A stretch of DNA of 64,000 nucleotides from Dryococelus australis (GCA_029891345.1 CM057005.1:62893760-62957759), one strand, 5' to 3'; shown: positions 1 through 51,319, counted from the first letter of the stretch. Notes: generated by a model from the sequence alone, not told the origin. Made by a program: numbers and translations.

Positions 1-73
1 TAAATGTTTATTTTTTTTGGATGACAGAAATTTTTAATCGTTTTATTTTTTATTGTTTTTATTTTATAGCATA

Positions 74-245
74 TGTTTCATTCTTTATTCTTTCACACTT
101 ACATTTATGTAACAATATCTTACATCCCTTCATGTCGCCATCACGATACCTGGTGACTCCAGGTGCCAACCCCACCAATCGTCATGTCCCTCGTTTGCCG
201 AACATGACACTAACTTAGCTTCCTGCTGCACCTTACAAGACAACA
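74..245 (-). repeat. 3' LTR of the left Gypsy element
   Basis: This is the partner of 3007-3163. The match runs from TGTTTCATTC at 74 to CTAACTTA at 217, then after a 14-bp insertion resumes as CTTACAAGACAACA ending at 245. The 5 bp before it (GCATA) match those following the right LTR. Confidence 0.85.
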
Positions 246-342
246 GCCTTAAGAATTTGGTGTTCCTTCGTAGTATCTTGCCAGACTCATGAGCTATTAT
301 ATATTACCGAGGAGCCTTGTGTTCATCTATAATCCTGGCTTT

Positions 343-1290
343 TTACCATACTTTGCCTTTTTGTACCACCGATTGTCCGTTCAGGAATTCTGGAGTTTTC
401 CGTGTTGCCCTTTTGTCATAGTGACTTTTCACCTTCAACTGCCTCAACTCTTGTTTTGATTTCATGTGGGGTGCAACCTTAGGAATGAGGTTAATTGTGG
501 ATACCGGTAGTCTTGTTCTCACTAGGTGACTCATTAAAATTTGAGCTGGAGCTTTCCCCAGACCTATAATTGGGGTGTTTCGATATTCCATCAAAGCTAA
601 CCAATACTCCTTCCCTTCCTCTTTGCTTTCACGCAACATATTTTTCGCAATACCTATACCCTTTTCAGCAATGCCATTCGACTGATAGTGATGAGGACTC
701 AACGTATGGAATTCAAATTCGTGCTCCGCTGCAAAACATTGACATTCATAGGAGTTGAATGGCATATTGTCAGTGACAATAACTCTTGGTATGCCAAGTG
801 TAGATAATATACCCCTGAGAGCATCAAGTACACTATTAGATTGTTTATTTGGTAACGACACAATTTCCAGCCATTTTGACAAGTAATCATATACCACTAG
901 GTAGTTTTTACCGGCAAATTAAGATGTCTGCTCCTACTTTTTCAAAAGGTAATGTAGGAACAGGATGTGGGATGAGTGGCTCTTTTCTATTAGACATTGT
1001 ATACTATTCACATACCTTGCACTCTGTCACATATTTCTCAATATCACTTAACATCCCGGCCAAAAGAACAATATACAAGCTCTAGCTTTGGTTTTGCCTA
1101 CGCCAACATGGCCTTCATGCAGTGCCTGCAACATCTGCTTCTGCAACTTCATTGGCACTACTATCTGGTCCTCGTGGAACAACAGGCCATCTTATTCATA
1201 CAGGTCACTCTGGATACACCAAAACGGCTGACATCGTACAGGTATATTACTTTTCTTATGAGGCCATCCTGTATTCATGAATCGTAACAC
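343..1290 (-). pseudogene. Gypsy integrase remnant
   Basis: The zinc-binding region (LHEGHVGVGKTKA-like, WPG.L..IEKYVTECKVC) is spread over frames between 1290 and 920. The core catalytic domain is open at 897-343: VYDYLSKWLEIVSLP, VIVTDNMPFNSYE, and SPHHYQSNGIAEKG, corresponding to the D, D and E blocks. The second Asp motif reads DNMPF instead of DNGPQF. A stop near 898 separates it from the zinc domain. Confidence 0.85.
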
Positions 1291-1295
1291 CTCAT

Positions 1296-1765
1296 TTATA
1301 CTGGATCTGCTGCAGATTCTCTTCGTAACTCAGTTTTTCGTTTTTTACTTATTGGTATATGTCTGCTCACACTGTGAACCATTTCACATAATACTTCCTC
1401 GTCCTTTTCAACTGGTCCCTTGATGTATGTTCGTGATAGGAAATCTGCAATGTGCATTAGTTTACCGGGCACGTATTGCAGGTGGTCTGTCAGGACTGCA
1501 ACAGAACACCCATAGATGTAATGATGAAAATTCTTTGCTGCAAAGACAATTGCAAACATTTCGTTCTCAATCTGTGCCCACCCATTTCTTTTCAAACTCC
1601 GTTAGGGTACGAGAACCATACACAATGGGTTGACCCTTTTTGAGTAAACAGCAACCTAGTCCATCCTGCGATGCATCGCACTGTAATATAAGTTATTTGT
1701 GGGTCAAACGTTCCCAAAGCTGCGGCTTTACTAATCGTCGACTTCAGGGCATCAATGCTGTCAGT
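1296..1765 (-). pseudogene. Gypsy RNase H remnant
   Basis: It contains SIDALKSTISKAAALGTFDP, then in a shifted frame QCDASQDGLGCCLLKKGQP and VYGSRTLTEFEKKW, then QIENEMFAIVFAAKNFHHYI and a tethered end YVPGKLMHIADFLSR. These are the connection and RNase H parts of a Gypsy pol. At least two frameshifts and a gap after LTDH (missing the KPL segment) are visible. Confidence 0.8.
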
Positions 1766-1959
1766 AACATGGTAGCCACTGCCATACCAACAATGCCTTT
1801 AGGTTTGATTTTAAACCCACCATAGCATTCTAATGTTTCACTGGTGTCCCTAACCTTAAACTGTCTGTTGACCTTGTTGAAAATTGTTTCTGGGATAATG
1901 TTTACTTCTGATCCGATGTCTAGCTGCAGATTCACCTTTAAATCCTCAATTAAAATCAC
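1744..1959 (-). pseudogene. Gypsy aspartic protease remnant
   Basis: It reads KVNLQLDIGSEVNIIPE, which is the flap-side catalytic strand of a retropepsin. The usual DTG is DIG here, a change at the second catalytic-loop residue. The frame continues to a Gly-Gly-Phe-Lys segment and then runs, at about 1765, straight into RNase H-connection sequence, marking the deletion that removed reverse transcriptase. Confidence 0.75.
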
Positions 1960-1986
1960 TTCATGCCATTTAGTTACTTCATGCAG

Positions 1987-2970
1987 TTAATTTACACTTT
2001 TTACCTTTCTATAAGCTGATTCTGCCCTAACCTGTACACTGATTATAAGAAAAGTATCCTCACTTTCACTGTCAATGTTATGATGTCGTGCAACTTTCAC
2101 TTCCATGATATGGTTGATATTTTTACACATGTTGGAAAAGTGATTGAGCTTTCCACATTTGAAACATGGTTTGCCATAAGCCGCACACCTGTATCTAGGA
2201 TGACTGAATCCACACTGTTTATACTTTTGCGGGGCTTGCTCACTAGATTTTCTGGAGTGCCAATCCTGTCCCCTTTTGTGTTTCGCCATAGTAGTTACAG
2301 ACGTGGTTGTTCCACTCTCTGGTATATGTGTATCCGGTGTAGTATTTTGAAGACACTTCAGTTGCTGCTGACTGACCTCTGCCAAGGTTGCTAGTTCACA
2401 CGCCCGCTCTAATGTTAGATGTTGTGTTTGCTACATTTCTGTTTGGAGTATTTCGTCACAGACTCCCAGGAAGAGACAGTCCCTAACGATATCATTGGCT
2501 TGATCACCAAATTCGCAGCTACGGACGAGTGTCTTCAAGTCGGTTATAAACTGTTGAAACGGCTCTCCCTCTTTTTGCTTCTGAGAATATAGCAGAAATC
2601 TCTCATATTGAACATTTCTTCTAGGGCCGACTTAATTTTCAAAATCCTTGATAACCTCCTTATAATCATTTCTGGCTTCATCAGGCAAGTAAAATGTATT
2701 AAATATCTCAACAGCAACTTCACCCATAATATTGACAAAGATAGCAACCTTTACTGCAGATGGCTTCTCCGACTTCCCCGAAGCAATCATATATATGTCA
2801 AAGTATTGCTTAAATTTGCGCCAATTGTCACATATTGCCGGTTAATAACAAAGCACTTGGTTTGTTGAAGTCCGCCATGATGCCCGTACGGCCATTTCAA
2901 AGATGTAGTCAATACACTGCCGAACAACTGATCTTGAGTGTTACTACATCTGCTTTCTGTGGAAGTCACT
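1987..2970 (-). pseudogene. Gypsy gag remnant with zinc knuckle
   Basis: Gag fragments lie in more than one frame: FNKPSALLL-like capsid start near 2870, LLYSQKQKEGEPF-like capsid near 2590, and a nucleocapsid part at 2385-1987. The nucleocapsid carries CGFSHPRYRCAAYGKPC followed by a CCHC knuckle CFKCGKLNHFSNMC (CX2CX4HX4C). This double-cysteine pattern is typical of K02A2.6-like Gypsy gag. Frameshifts separate the parts, so no full-length capsid can be made. Confidence 0.8.
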
Positions 2971-2986
2971 CTTCAATATTGTAAAT

Positions 2987-3006
2987 CCACACCTGCGACT
3001 GCGCCA
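2987..3006 (-). other. Primer-binding site of the left Gypsy
   Basis: Minus strand TGGCGCAGTCGCAGGTGT begins immediately after the CA end of the LTR. TGGCGCAGTCG is a typical retrotransposon primer-binding site, where the 3' end of a host tRNA starts minus-strand DNA synthesis. Confidence 0.75.
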
Positions 3007-3163
3007 TGTTTCATTCTTTATTCTTTCACACTTACATTTATGTAACAATATCTTACATCCCTTCATGTCGCCATAACGATACCTGGTGACTCCAGGTGCC
3101 AACCCAACCAATCGTCATGTCCCTTATTTGCCCAACATGACACTAACTTAACAAATCACAACA
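3007..3163 (-). repeat. 5' LTR of the left Gypsy element
   Basis: This is a direct repeat of 74-245, with only about five substitutions over the first 144 aligned bases. It starts TGTTTCATTC and ends ACAACA on the plus strand. It is about 15 bp shorter than the other copy near its outer end. It abuts the primer-binding site at 3006. Confidence 0.88.
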
Positions 3164-4670
3164 GCATATAATAGATTTGTTTTATTTATATTATTTTTTG
3201 ACTGGACATAGCCGATATCTTACACAGGAGCTGTTTTTTTAGCTTCTTATTTGTTTTACAACATAGATTCATCCTGAATAATAGCTTACCTAAAAGTGTG
3301 GTGTGGTAAAAAGGGCATTATTAGATTGACTGAAGTTTGTAACTTCTTTTTGTCTTTTTTTGAATTCTGTTTGTTGAGAAATTTGGCTAGCTTCTCTTTA
3401 ATTGTAAGTTAGTACACAGAGATCAAGCAGATTATTTGCAATCACCCTTTTTGGTAAGGGACCAATACCTTTGACCTAGCTTATATAGGATTGAACTCAT
3501 TGCTCTCTTCTCTATGTAAGAGCTGAATACAGGAAAGAGATATTTTAAATTCTTATAAAAACTGAAATAACCTTACTCTACATTTTCTTGGTATTTCTTG
3601 TAAGATTAATGAATTGATTGGACATGGACAAATCAGATCCTACATATTGTAATTTATCTGTCAATTTAAAGTAAGTATGAATTATCACTGGTATGTATTT
3701 CACCACTTTCTCTTTGGCCACTCACAGCTTGATAGATAACTTAAAGTATTTGTTGAGTGTAACAAATTTATTGTTCAAGACTATTGTTCTTGGATATTTT
3801 GTCATATAAACTTCAATTTTTTTTCTGTTTTGTTCTCTCTTTTCAAAAGGACAACTGTGTGTGTTTTCTTTTTAAATTTGTACACAATTATTCTTTTTTT
3901 GTGATATTTACATTTTATCCAAAGTTTTAAAAACAATAAATACTGTGCGTGCATGGGTGCACGGGTGGGTGTGTGCGTGATATATATATATATTTAAGAC
4001 TAGTACCATCCCCTTGGTTTGATGATAAAATAGCGTTGTGGTCTATTCCTTTACAGTATAATTTAGAATCATAAGTTGAAATAAATTGAATAAATTTAAG
4101 GAATATTTTATATACTTAATCAATAATCACTTTTGATGGAATAGTTATTGCTGGTGACCACTCTAACTCTCTCAGACAGACTGGAGAAACATCAACTTCA
4201 AAACATTTTGGTCTTAATAACTACTTAGTTTTTTTTTTGAGACTTGTTTACTAAAGTTGGATTTTAGTGCTATTATCCTAGCAGCCAGCCCTGGACAGTC
4301 ATGAAAAGATCACCTAATCTCTCCCTATTCCCCTCTGAGTTATTGCCACCCACTATCCCTTACCCTCCCCCTCCCAATCATTTTTCCCTATACTATATAT
4401 ATATATATTTTTTATTATTGAGTATTTCTCTTTGGGACAGTCAGAAATTATTGGAAAACTGAAAATTTTGGAATAAGTGATCTTGAACTATTATTGTTAC
4501 AACCTAAGGGTTTACAGGCGACCCCCTATTATTGATCGTCGTTTTCGGTTGTGGTTGTTTGGTTGTTATTAACAGCCTGGTGGTGGAGGTAGTTGAACAT
4601 TCAGTGTTGTTGTGTTAAAGACTAAACTAAATTATTTTCCTTTCCTTTTTATTTTTCTTTGAAGGATAAC
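3164..4670. other. Intronic sequence, no gene seen
   Basis: AT-rich intron of the sAC gene downstream of exon G. It holds short TA runs (about 3980-3992 and 4396-4410) and pyrimidine-rich stretches, but no coding similarity on either strand. The sAC exon expected after 5159 was looked for here and not found. Confidence 0.6.
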
Positions 4671-4674
4671 CCTT

Positions 4675-4754
4675 CCCCCCCCCCCCCCCCCTCAATTACT
4701 CACCCTGCTTCGTCACAATATGGTCCAACCAATGGCGAGCCGGGGGGGGGGGGG
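4675..4754. repeat. Homopolymer C17 and G13 tracts
   Basis: An uninterrupted run of 17 C (4675-4691) is followed 50 bp later by 13 G (4742-4754). Similar tracts occur at 14756-14774 (19 G) and 24740-24756 (17 C). The pair could form a hairpin or G-quadruplex. It could also reflect unstable length in the assembly. Confidence 0.9.
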
Positions 4755-5158
4755 CATGGAGGGCGAGAAAAGCCACCCTTTCGCGCCACTGAGCTGTGTA
4801 ATAAGAACCTCCGGTGGTCATTAGCAGAACGGGTGGTAGAGATGCACCTTCTCCAACTCGGGCACTTTACTGCTGAGCAGGTCACCTGCATGCAGGCAGT
4901 AGCAACCTGCTGTGGCCATAAGGCATGGACCCAGTGGGATTTAGCGGTGCTTGCTTGAGAGAAGGGTAGGAGGGGTATAGGGGGAAACTGTATCAGAGGC
5001 TATATACGAATTAATGTTGTCCATGGTGCATCACAGTAACCAATAGTTGTTGACAACTTGAATGTACTCTGTAAACTGGGTGATAACTCACCGCTACTTT
5101 CTCCACACTAAGGATCACTTAACCATCCACACAATTGGACAGTTTTATTTACTAGTAC

Positions 5159-44275
<39,117 letters not shown>

Positions 44276-44347
44276 CTATCAACACAGAATATGTATATGA
44301 TAAACTCATCCTAGTTAATTTTGTTGTATGTCTTATTGAAATATATA

Positions 44348-45132
44348 TTGACGCCATCGGGTGAGACAAGAGATGAACGATGACACAAATACTTACTGGT
44401 AATTTGGGCGCCAGCGGTGCTTCCCAATCACCGCACTATTGAGACTCACGGTTCTCAGGGATGTTGTGGGTTCTGTGTGTCCGTCTTACCTGTGTGTACT
44501 TACAAACATGTTAGCAATACTAAACTTTTAATAAAAACACTGAAATAAACAATTGATAAAACATATGTGGCTAGGACACTGTCACTACTGAATAAAAAAT
44601 TGAGTTCACTGTAGACTTATTTTTATTGATATTGTTTATAAACATCAACGTGCCAATGAAATGGTCATCTTGGTCATGACTAGCCAATTCCGCTTGGGTG
44701 CTCCCCAACCCATAATTAATCTAGTGCACACCTAAATGGATGATCTCACCGAGGTGCGTGAAAGCACAGCCTTCACAAGGGAAGAGGGCCGACAGCCCTG
44801 AAGACAGAACACAGTGAATTACAAATGAATACACATTAACACGAGTGATTACTCAGCATCACTAACGCAAACTCGTCGAGTCTCGCCATCCAGCATGTGG
44901 TTAGTGTGGTGACAGCCTATACACAAAGCCGGCTAGGATGGGAGTAATTGCACTGGACACTAATTACACAATTACATAGACCCTTGAAAGATACATGAAA
45001 TAAGATGTGACACAAGATGAATATTCACAATAAACACACACACACGTGTGAAAACAAGCTTAGGTGGCACAGATGCTGCTGGATGAAGTTCGTAGCAGAC
45101 CACATGGTGTAGGTGAAATTGCAATATTTCTG
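44348..45132 (-). repeat. Interspersed repeat, copy 1 (LTR-like)
   Basis: About 785 bp matching 56318-57146 in inverted orientation, with many conserved stretches (for example CCAAGCGGAATTG, GTGACAGTGTCCTAGCCACATA, AAGGGAAGAGGGC on the appropriate strands). On the minus strand GGGAAGCACCGCTGGCGCCC followed by GTAAGTATT resembles an LTR end with a primer-binding-like site and leader. It begins 72 bp upstream of sAC exon A. The family is not identified. Confidence 0.75.
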
Positions 45133-47090
45133 CGTGGAAATGGCAAACTAAATTCAGATAAAATATTATTCATGTTTGGCAAATGGTTCTCTTTACGACT
45201 AGCGTTGTTACAGGCTTGTAATATGTCTGATGGCGGTAAAATCAAACATTTCTGTGACCACGTGGTCAAGTACAAAAAGCATTCATTTATGTGAAAAGTA
45301 CATAGAACCCTGAAATAAATTATTGCACATACAATGTTATATAAATAAGCTCTTAAAACGCAATGATGGCATATACAAAGACTTGGCTTCAGTCAGCCAC
45401 GTGGTTATACGTGATGTTGCCATAAAATATTCAAACACAAAAATTACCCTTAAATACATACATAAAAATAAAGCTCTTAAAATTGTGCGTAGCAATTATG
45501 CAGAAGTTACAATGAAATGCCATAAACATAGGAAGATGGCGTCTGATTCAAAAATGCGTGGGTCGCGTGACCTCTCCGACATCTTCCTCCTCAATTAAGT
45601 TAAAAATGCCACAAGGGCGTAAGAAATTAGTAAAGTGGGAGCATAATGATGGGGAAAATGTCTGGCAAAAACGTATGCAAGCAAAGATTAACTGGTAAAC
45701 TACATGGAGTACGGAAACCTACATCAGTGAACAAAAGTTGTAGTGCGCACGTGACAGTGTCTTACCTCGCCAGCTCTCCTCGACAGACTGTCCAGATACA
45801 AGCATCGCACAGACCTATCATGGCCGCGTATGGGGTTTACATAAGCGGAAGTGCTATGTACACTGAGTGAAATATTTATAGTGAAAATAAAATGGCACAA
45901 ATTAAATTAAACATTGTTTTAAATTTCTATAATTTTGTTACGAATTTCAATATTATTTTAATGTCTCTTTGTGATGGCGTTCATTCCAGAATATTAAGTG
46001 TTCTAATCTCTGCACCACAGGCACTTTGAATATTCATAACCAAACAAAATTAGTACAAGCACTTAAAACATTTTAAGACATATTAAACACTGTACAGACA
46101 ATATAACATATTTTACCCTGAAATTAACATTTATAGGAAAGTTCAAAATTGTCGGCCTCTTTGCGCACATGTTATACACGACATGTGAACTCTGTCATGG
46201 GCTCTAGCGCTGCTGGCTGTTAGCCGGCATCAATATAATGGGTCTTCATTTTACAACTTCTGCGTTAATTTGTGATTTTATTGTTTTACAGTTGATTTTG
46301 TTGAAATTTATTTATTGGATTTTATCATATTTTGTTATTCACAACAGAAAGGATGTAACAAGACCATTTAAGTCCAACATATTGTTATGTGTCGCCAGTC
46401 TGCAACGCTCCCCTTTCCCCATCCTGCTGGAGCAAACCAAGGTCAGAGTCGGTTCTGTGCTTGAAGCATTGTGAATGCACCTCAATAGCGACACTAAAAC
46501 AAGTGCATGAATTAACTCCACCACATTCCATAGTGCAGGCCTACACAACTAGGCCACTCATCTTCGAAAATGCCATTGTGCCGAACGTGTGCAATGTAAT
46601 CCTCAATGAAGGCTTGCATGTTCTCAGTTGGTCGTCCAGAAAGGTGATGTGAACTCAGGGTTCACTAACATCTCCCTGACCATTTGCATCATGCAGTCAT
46701 CATTTGCAGTTAGAGCACACCAAGGGTCGACGAGAACAACCGAGAGTGGACTGGCATAGGCCACAGAGAACAAGCAAGACACTTTACTCAAGGACCTGGA
46801 TCGTATATCTCACAAAGGTCGATTTAATCATTTTCTTCCAAGAGGTAACTCCTGGGAGAAATCAGTTAACGACCTGGCACGGCGTCCCCACAAAACCACG
46901 ACCACTAGGTACAATATACATTAGTAGGAACGAGTGAGCTGCCCGCGCAGTAGTATTACGAGTTCCTACTATGCATGCTACGTAGGCAGGTCTGTTGGAT
47001 AAAGTGTAGTGCTCTGCGGCCCTTATGTGTAATAAAATAGGTAAGGAATAGCATTGTCCTGCCTATCCTACAGTTTTGTCCGTGCGAAAG
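45133..47090. other. No gene proved; weak exon-like and ORF signals
   Basis: The stretch contains a minus-strand GAGCTGGCGAG|GTAAGACAC strong donor-like site near 45762, preceded by an ATG-open segment up to about 45822. It has no similarity to the sAC N-terminus. Frames at 45323-45598 and 46389-46937 lack known domains. Confidence 0.35.
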
Positions 47091-47174
47091 TGAAGTGTTC
47101 AGAAGTTTCTTTTGTAGTCAGTGCAAAATGAAGTTGCATTTAGTCTCCTTTCGCACGTGCAACAAACCTCATAT

Positions 47175-47252
47175 GTGGTGACGTCATCCAGCATGGCTTG
47201 AGCAAGGCGGAAGTGACGTTCTATAGTGTGCCATGGTGGCGGAAGTGATGCC
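47175..47252. promoter_or_regulatory. Promoter-like cluster: CRE and two ETS-type sites
   Basis: A perfect TGACGTCA (47179-47186) is followed by two near-identical GGCGGAAGTGA(C/T)G words (47206-47218 and 47238-47250), which fit ETS-family sites. On the minus strand the second contains CCGCCACCATGG, an ideal translation-start context, but the frame from it closes after 16 codons. Such clusters are common in CpG-type promoters. Whether it serves the sAC gene or a repeat is unknown. Confidence 0.45.
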
Positions 47253-47899
47253 TTTTTTAAAAGTGGCTTAAGAATAGCAGCAAAGAACCTGCACACAATT
47301 TAAGTAGTAGTAAATTCAGTCGGAAAGCAACTCTAGTACAAAGGACTGTACAGCACAACCTTAGAGCTTATTATTTAGTATGCAAGTGTGGTCACATCCC
47401 CTGCAATTGTGTGTAACATATATCACCATAGTTTTAAGAGAGCACTCACTTCACAACCATGCAGATAGCAACTTGACCTCTGTGCAGACGCTTGGCACCG
47501 CTGTCATGTTGGCATCTTTGTCTCGGTATGCAGAGAGGACAGCAGTTCTATCAGAGGGAGTTTAAAGTCACAGTTAATCTGTTAAGGGCCCTGCCCAGTT
47601 TAGAATCACCGGGTTATCGGCATATCCTCAAGTGCCGAGGCCATTTCACTTACACTCATATCAAGCATGTGTGTAAGTAACTAGTTTGCACGTCAATAAA
47701 ACATATTCAATGAATTCTTGTATTTTATTGTGTTTACCCTGAAAGGTAATTTTGGGTGTGGCATCCTTAAGACCGTAATTAATATTTAAGTGTTTGCTAT
47801 ATATACAGTATGGGGCCTGTCCCCTAGAGTGTAGAAGCAGTGTCATTAAAATGGCATGTAGGAGGCCTACATCCCACGCTCTCATGGTAGTAAAAACTA

Positions 47900-49850
47900 C
47901 CACGTTAAATTCAGAGTATGTAAGTGCACATGGTAAACCGCAACCGTACCAGCAATGACGCAGACACCAGGGATCCCCTTAGGCATCAGCCAATGACCCG
48001 TACTCAACACTCTCCAAGAAGGGCTGGCGCCGGGCACAGTAGTCACTGTGCTGGTCTGAGAATTCAGACGGGCGAACGCATCATCCCTGGAGCCTGGAGC
48101 CTGGAGCACTTGTCAAAGGTTAAGATCAGTTGAAATTTTGCTGGGTGGCAACACTGCTTGCTGGTAGCTTGGATGGTACAATGAGTTTTGGTTGCCTTCT
48201 GTCGTTAACTTGTAATGCTGATGTAGTTATCTGCAACACTATTGTTGACTGTGTTGGTTGTATGAACATGACAGGTATGGCTGGGATATTTGTTATGGGT
48301 ATGTTGGTAGTACTGTAATTAGTGATGCTGGAAGGTGAAGTATGTGGTGGGATACATATGGCTAGTGGTGGGGGATGAGGTGTGGTTGGCAACACTGGTT
48401 GTTGCGACATGAAGTGGGCAAACAGCATGTTGTTTACACCCACTGCATGGTTTGCCAGGTGGGCATTGTGGTAGTGGCATGCACACTGCTGCGGTGCACT
48501 GCACACAGGTGAAGCATCCAGTTTGCAGAGTAATCCTCTCCATTGGATGTAAATCCTTGTCCATGTACGTGGCGTGAATAGACACAACACAAAAATACGG
48601 CTCTGTCCTTGCTTCGCTCACCTGCTTGTCTGTGATGCTGGGTTTATTGGAAGCCAGGTCCTGTTAATAAGTCCCGGTACACAGTAGAATAGCACAATGA
48701 GCCCTGTGTTATTGCCCATTGCCTGCATGAGAATTGTCCCAATTTAGAGGTTTCATGTTCGGATGCAGTAAGCCACACTTTGTGTGCACTAGAGGAACCA
48801 ACACACCGAACAGTATGTCTCCTCCCTCGCATATAATATTTGCTCATTTGCTGTTATAGTAATTCGGAATTTTCTTTTGAGATTGGCTGAGAGAATTTCG
48901 TTCAAGGTAAATAAGTCTTCACTAAGGTTCTCACACTCAGTACACAGTTGTCAGCGGTGGAGTTGGATCACTGGGCTGGTCTTGTGATCGCAGTGACAAT
49001 ACAGTGTATCCTTTTCAAACTTTGTCACTGCATTCTGTAGGACAGGGTTCAAACACTGAACACATAGGGGTGCCAGGGTGTCCCTCAATACCTGGCATAC
49101 CATTGATTACAATACTTCGCAGCAGCGGACCGACAGCAGAGGGGAAGGTTACAGCCTACCCCTTTGTGGCAGTGCCTTACCTGTACCTGTTGGTGGACGT
49201 GTGTACCAACTGTAGGAAGATGGGTGTGTGTTCCTGCGCACACATCTCGCAGGTGATCAGTACTTCCCCCAGTTACAGAAGGAGCCCAGAGGAGGGGGAG
49301 TTTGAATGCACCAACTCTCAGCCACCTATGATGCTGCGTGTCCCCAAGTATATAGGGGTGGTAGTGATAATGTCACATTGTCTAAGATTGCCACTCCGCG
49401 AATATGGCCTGCACTTTATAGGACACTGGAAAATGGTGAATGGTAGTCTTTTGGCATGCTTTTACCATGTACTGTAGCATCAGTGTGTTGTCCATTTAGC
49501 ATTGTCCCCAATGTCTCGCAATGCCTGGACTAATACTGCAGCACAATCTTGATGTCGAGGGAAAGTGACACCACGCTGGGTGTCTCCATGGCATGGAGAA
49601 ATGAAAAAGGAGCATTTAAGTGGAAAATTGGTTAATAGCTTATTATTTGCCCAGCACCAGGCATTGCCAGAGGGAGCGCCAAAGTTGTAGAGCTGACTCT
49701 TGCTGATGCTCCAGGTCATATCGCTGACGACCAATCCCTTCCTTTCCTGGCTCCTTGAAGAATTATTAATAAAAGTTGAATGTCGAACTTCGTGGTGTCT
49801 CAGGCGGACCACACGCCACCTGAATTAAATACGTTGAAATAATGCAGTAC
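47900..49850 (-). other. Possible LTR-retroelement gag-like remnant
   Basis: On the minus strand, a frame at 48590-48126 has Cys/His-rich sequence followed by a Pro/Thr/Ile-rich tail (PTTPHPPPLAICIPPH), similar in style to the zinc-finger gag at 17 kb. Upstream near 49688 lies CTTTGGCGCTCCCTCTGGC, which could be a primer-binding site. No protease or reverse transcriptase follows. The assignment is weak. Confidence 0.3.
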
Positions 49851-50092
49851 AGAACACTCATGAATAAAACTCATATAATACACATTTGAGAAATGGGTGG
49901 GAAATGAGGGTCCCGTGCCCTTTTGCACTCTGAGGCGTAAACAGAATTAAACACGCACTTTCCTGAGTGACTGTATTTATTCATCCATTACTCTACATGT
50001 TCCTCTCGAGAAAAACTTACATTGGTACCAAACTTCACCTGTCGGTGACAGAAAACTGAGAAAAGGCCATGTGGGCTACACACTGTTTCTAG

Positions 50093-50270
50093 GTTTGTTC
50101 GGGCGACCTGAGCTTTATACTACTTCTGCTCTTTTCTTGCTCATTTTCATTTTGAGCGTTCGTTTGGCCGGAAGATTTTGGTTGGCTGTTCGGGCGTCAG
50201 GAGCACTGCTCCTTTTCTCACAAAGAGCATGAACTGTCTGCTCTTGATGTCGAGGAAGAGCAGAGTAGTA
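50093..50270 (+). repeat. Interspersed repeat B, copy 1
   Basis: It matches 57398-57580 in inverted orientation. Shared blocks include CGTTCGTTTGGCCGGAAG, GTCAGGAGCACTGCTC and CTCACAAAGAGCATGAA. The family is unknown. Confidence 0.8.
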
Positions 50271-51310
50271 GTGAGATTGAGAGCAAGAAAAAAAGGCGCC
50301 AAATTTGTGTGCTTATAATCTGGACTGCGAGATAGTGCTAGTTTTGATTCAAAATCTTTTCCGTCATGTTTATTTATTTGCGAATATGTTTGGTTGTTCT
50401 CTGAGAACAGCATGTAAATGTAATTGTAGATAATGATGAATATATTGTGTTCATCCTTGAAGGAAAGTGTTATGACAGTCGCAGGGTTTATTAAATACCT
50501 TTCATAACCAATCACAGACCACTTTACATAATGTGCCAAGCAATAAAAGACCCTAAATTGCCCTTAATAACCAATTACATTGGCAATAACTTAGTTTTTA
50601 TTTTATCAGGCGTCGCAAGGTTAGGGATATGTCGAAATTACGACTGACATTGCATATCCCATTTTACGGCATTTTCTGCTAGTAGGGTTACCACGCATCC
50701 TCCTTTTACCCAGCATGCCCTTTTTTGCCACCTTGGAACTGTCCGTCGCCCTACTTAATTAAGTAGATTTATGAAATTGTTATAATGTGCGATTGAACTT
50801 GTGAACACTGTTATGTCATAATTACTTTTCAGAAGGTGCCTATGTTGCAAAATGGTTTGGTTGATGTTTTGACATATGTTATGTAATTGAGCTTTTCCTG
50901 CTGTCAGGTTATGTTTTATTTTCTAGTTTCTTTGTGTGTGTTACACTAAAATTTTGAATTTTGAGTTTAACAGACACGTGGGGCAAATCTGTAAGAGAGT
51001 AGCTTACAGTTGTTCCTGGGTGTTGCTTACATTTTAAATCGTTAATTTTCTTGAAATATTTACATTTTGGTAATCATTTTGTTTATATTCTACTGAAATG
51101 TACTATAGGTCGACAAGTTACAAAGCGACCTCCACGGAGCTAAGAAAGGAGGCAGCTGACATGTGGCCGATGCTTGCAGCAGGGGTGGGGGCAGTCGAGC
51201 TGTCACCCGCTTCCGGGAAACATCGGTCCAGTACGGTTACCTCGCAATCCTGGTTAAACGATCCAACGACGTCGGAACATAGTCATGGATTTCAAGTGGC
51301 ACGCCGTTGT
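50271..51310. other. No gene recognised; 5' side of Tc1/mariner element
   Basis: AT-rich sequence, with a GC-richer patch at 51120-51310 leading into the transposase. The terminal inverted repeats of the transposon were not resolved. Confidence 0.4.
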
Positions 51311-51319
51311 GGGTACAGG

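Larger units (their letters stand above)
74..3163 (-). mobile_element. Gypsy-type LTR retrotransposon lacking reverse transcriptase
   Basis: The element is bounded by TG...CA long terminal repeats (74-245 and 3007-3163) and by a perfect 5-bp target duplication GCATA (69-73 and 3164-3168). On the minus strand the order is 5' LTR, primer-binding site, gag with zinc knuckle, protease, RNase H, integrase, 3' LTR. The reverse transcriptase between protease and RNase H is absent. Gag, protease and integrase belong to the K02A2.6-like Gypsy/Ty3 type. All frames carry stops or shifts. It lies in the intron after sAC exon G, in the gene's sense orientation. Confidence 0.88.

Noticed and set aside
4659-4958. 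A 99-codon plus-strand frame starting in the poly-C tract
   Set aside because: The Pro and Gly runs come from homopolymers and no domain is recognisable. The overlapping minus-strand frame is equally unsupported.
45323-45598. A 91-codon plus-strand frame
   Set aside because: Lys/Ile-rich as expected from AT-rich noncoding DNA, with no known motif and no splice-site support.
45752-45873. Candidate first exon of the sAC gene ending in a strong GTAAGA donor
   Set aside because: The encoded residues do not resemble the sAC N-terminus and lack the Val-Asp-Ile-Ser motif that must precede exon A.
46389-46937. Plus-strand frames near 46.4-46.9 kb as a possible transposase
   Set aside because: No catalytic or helix-turn-helix motif could be found on either strand.
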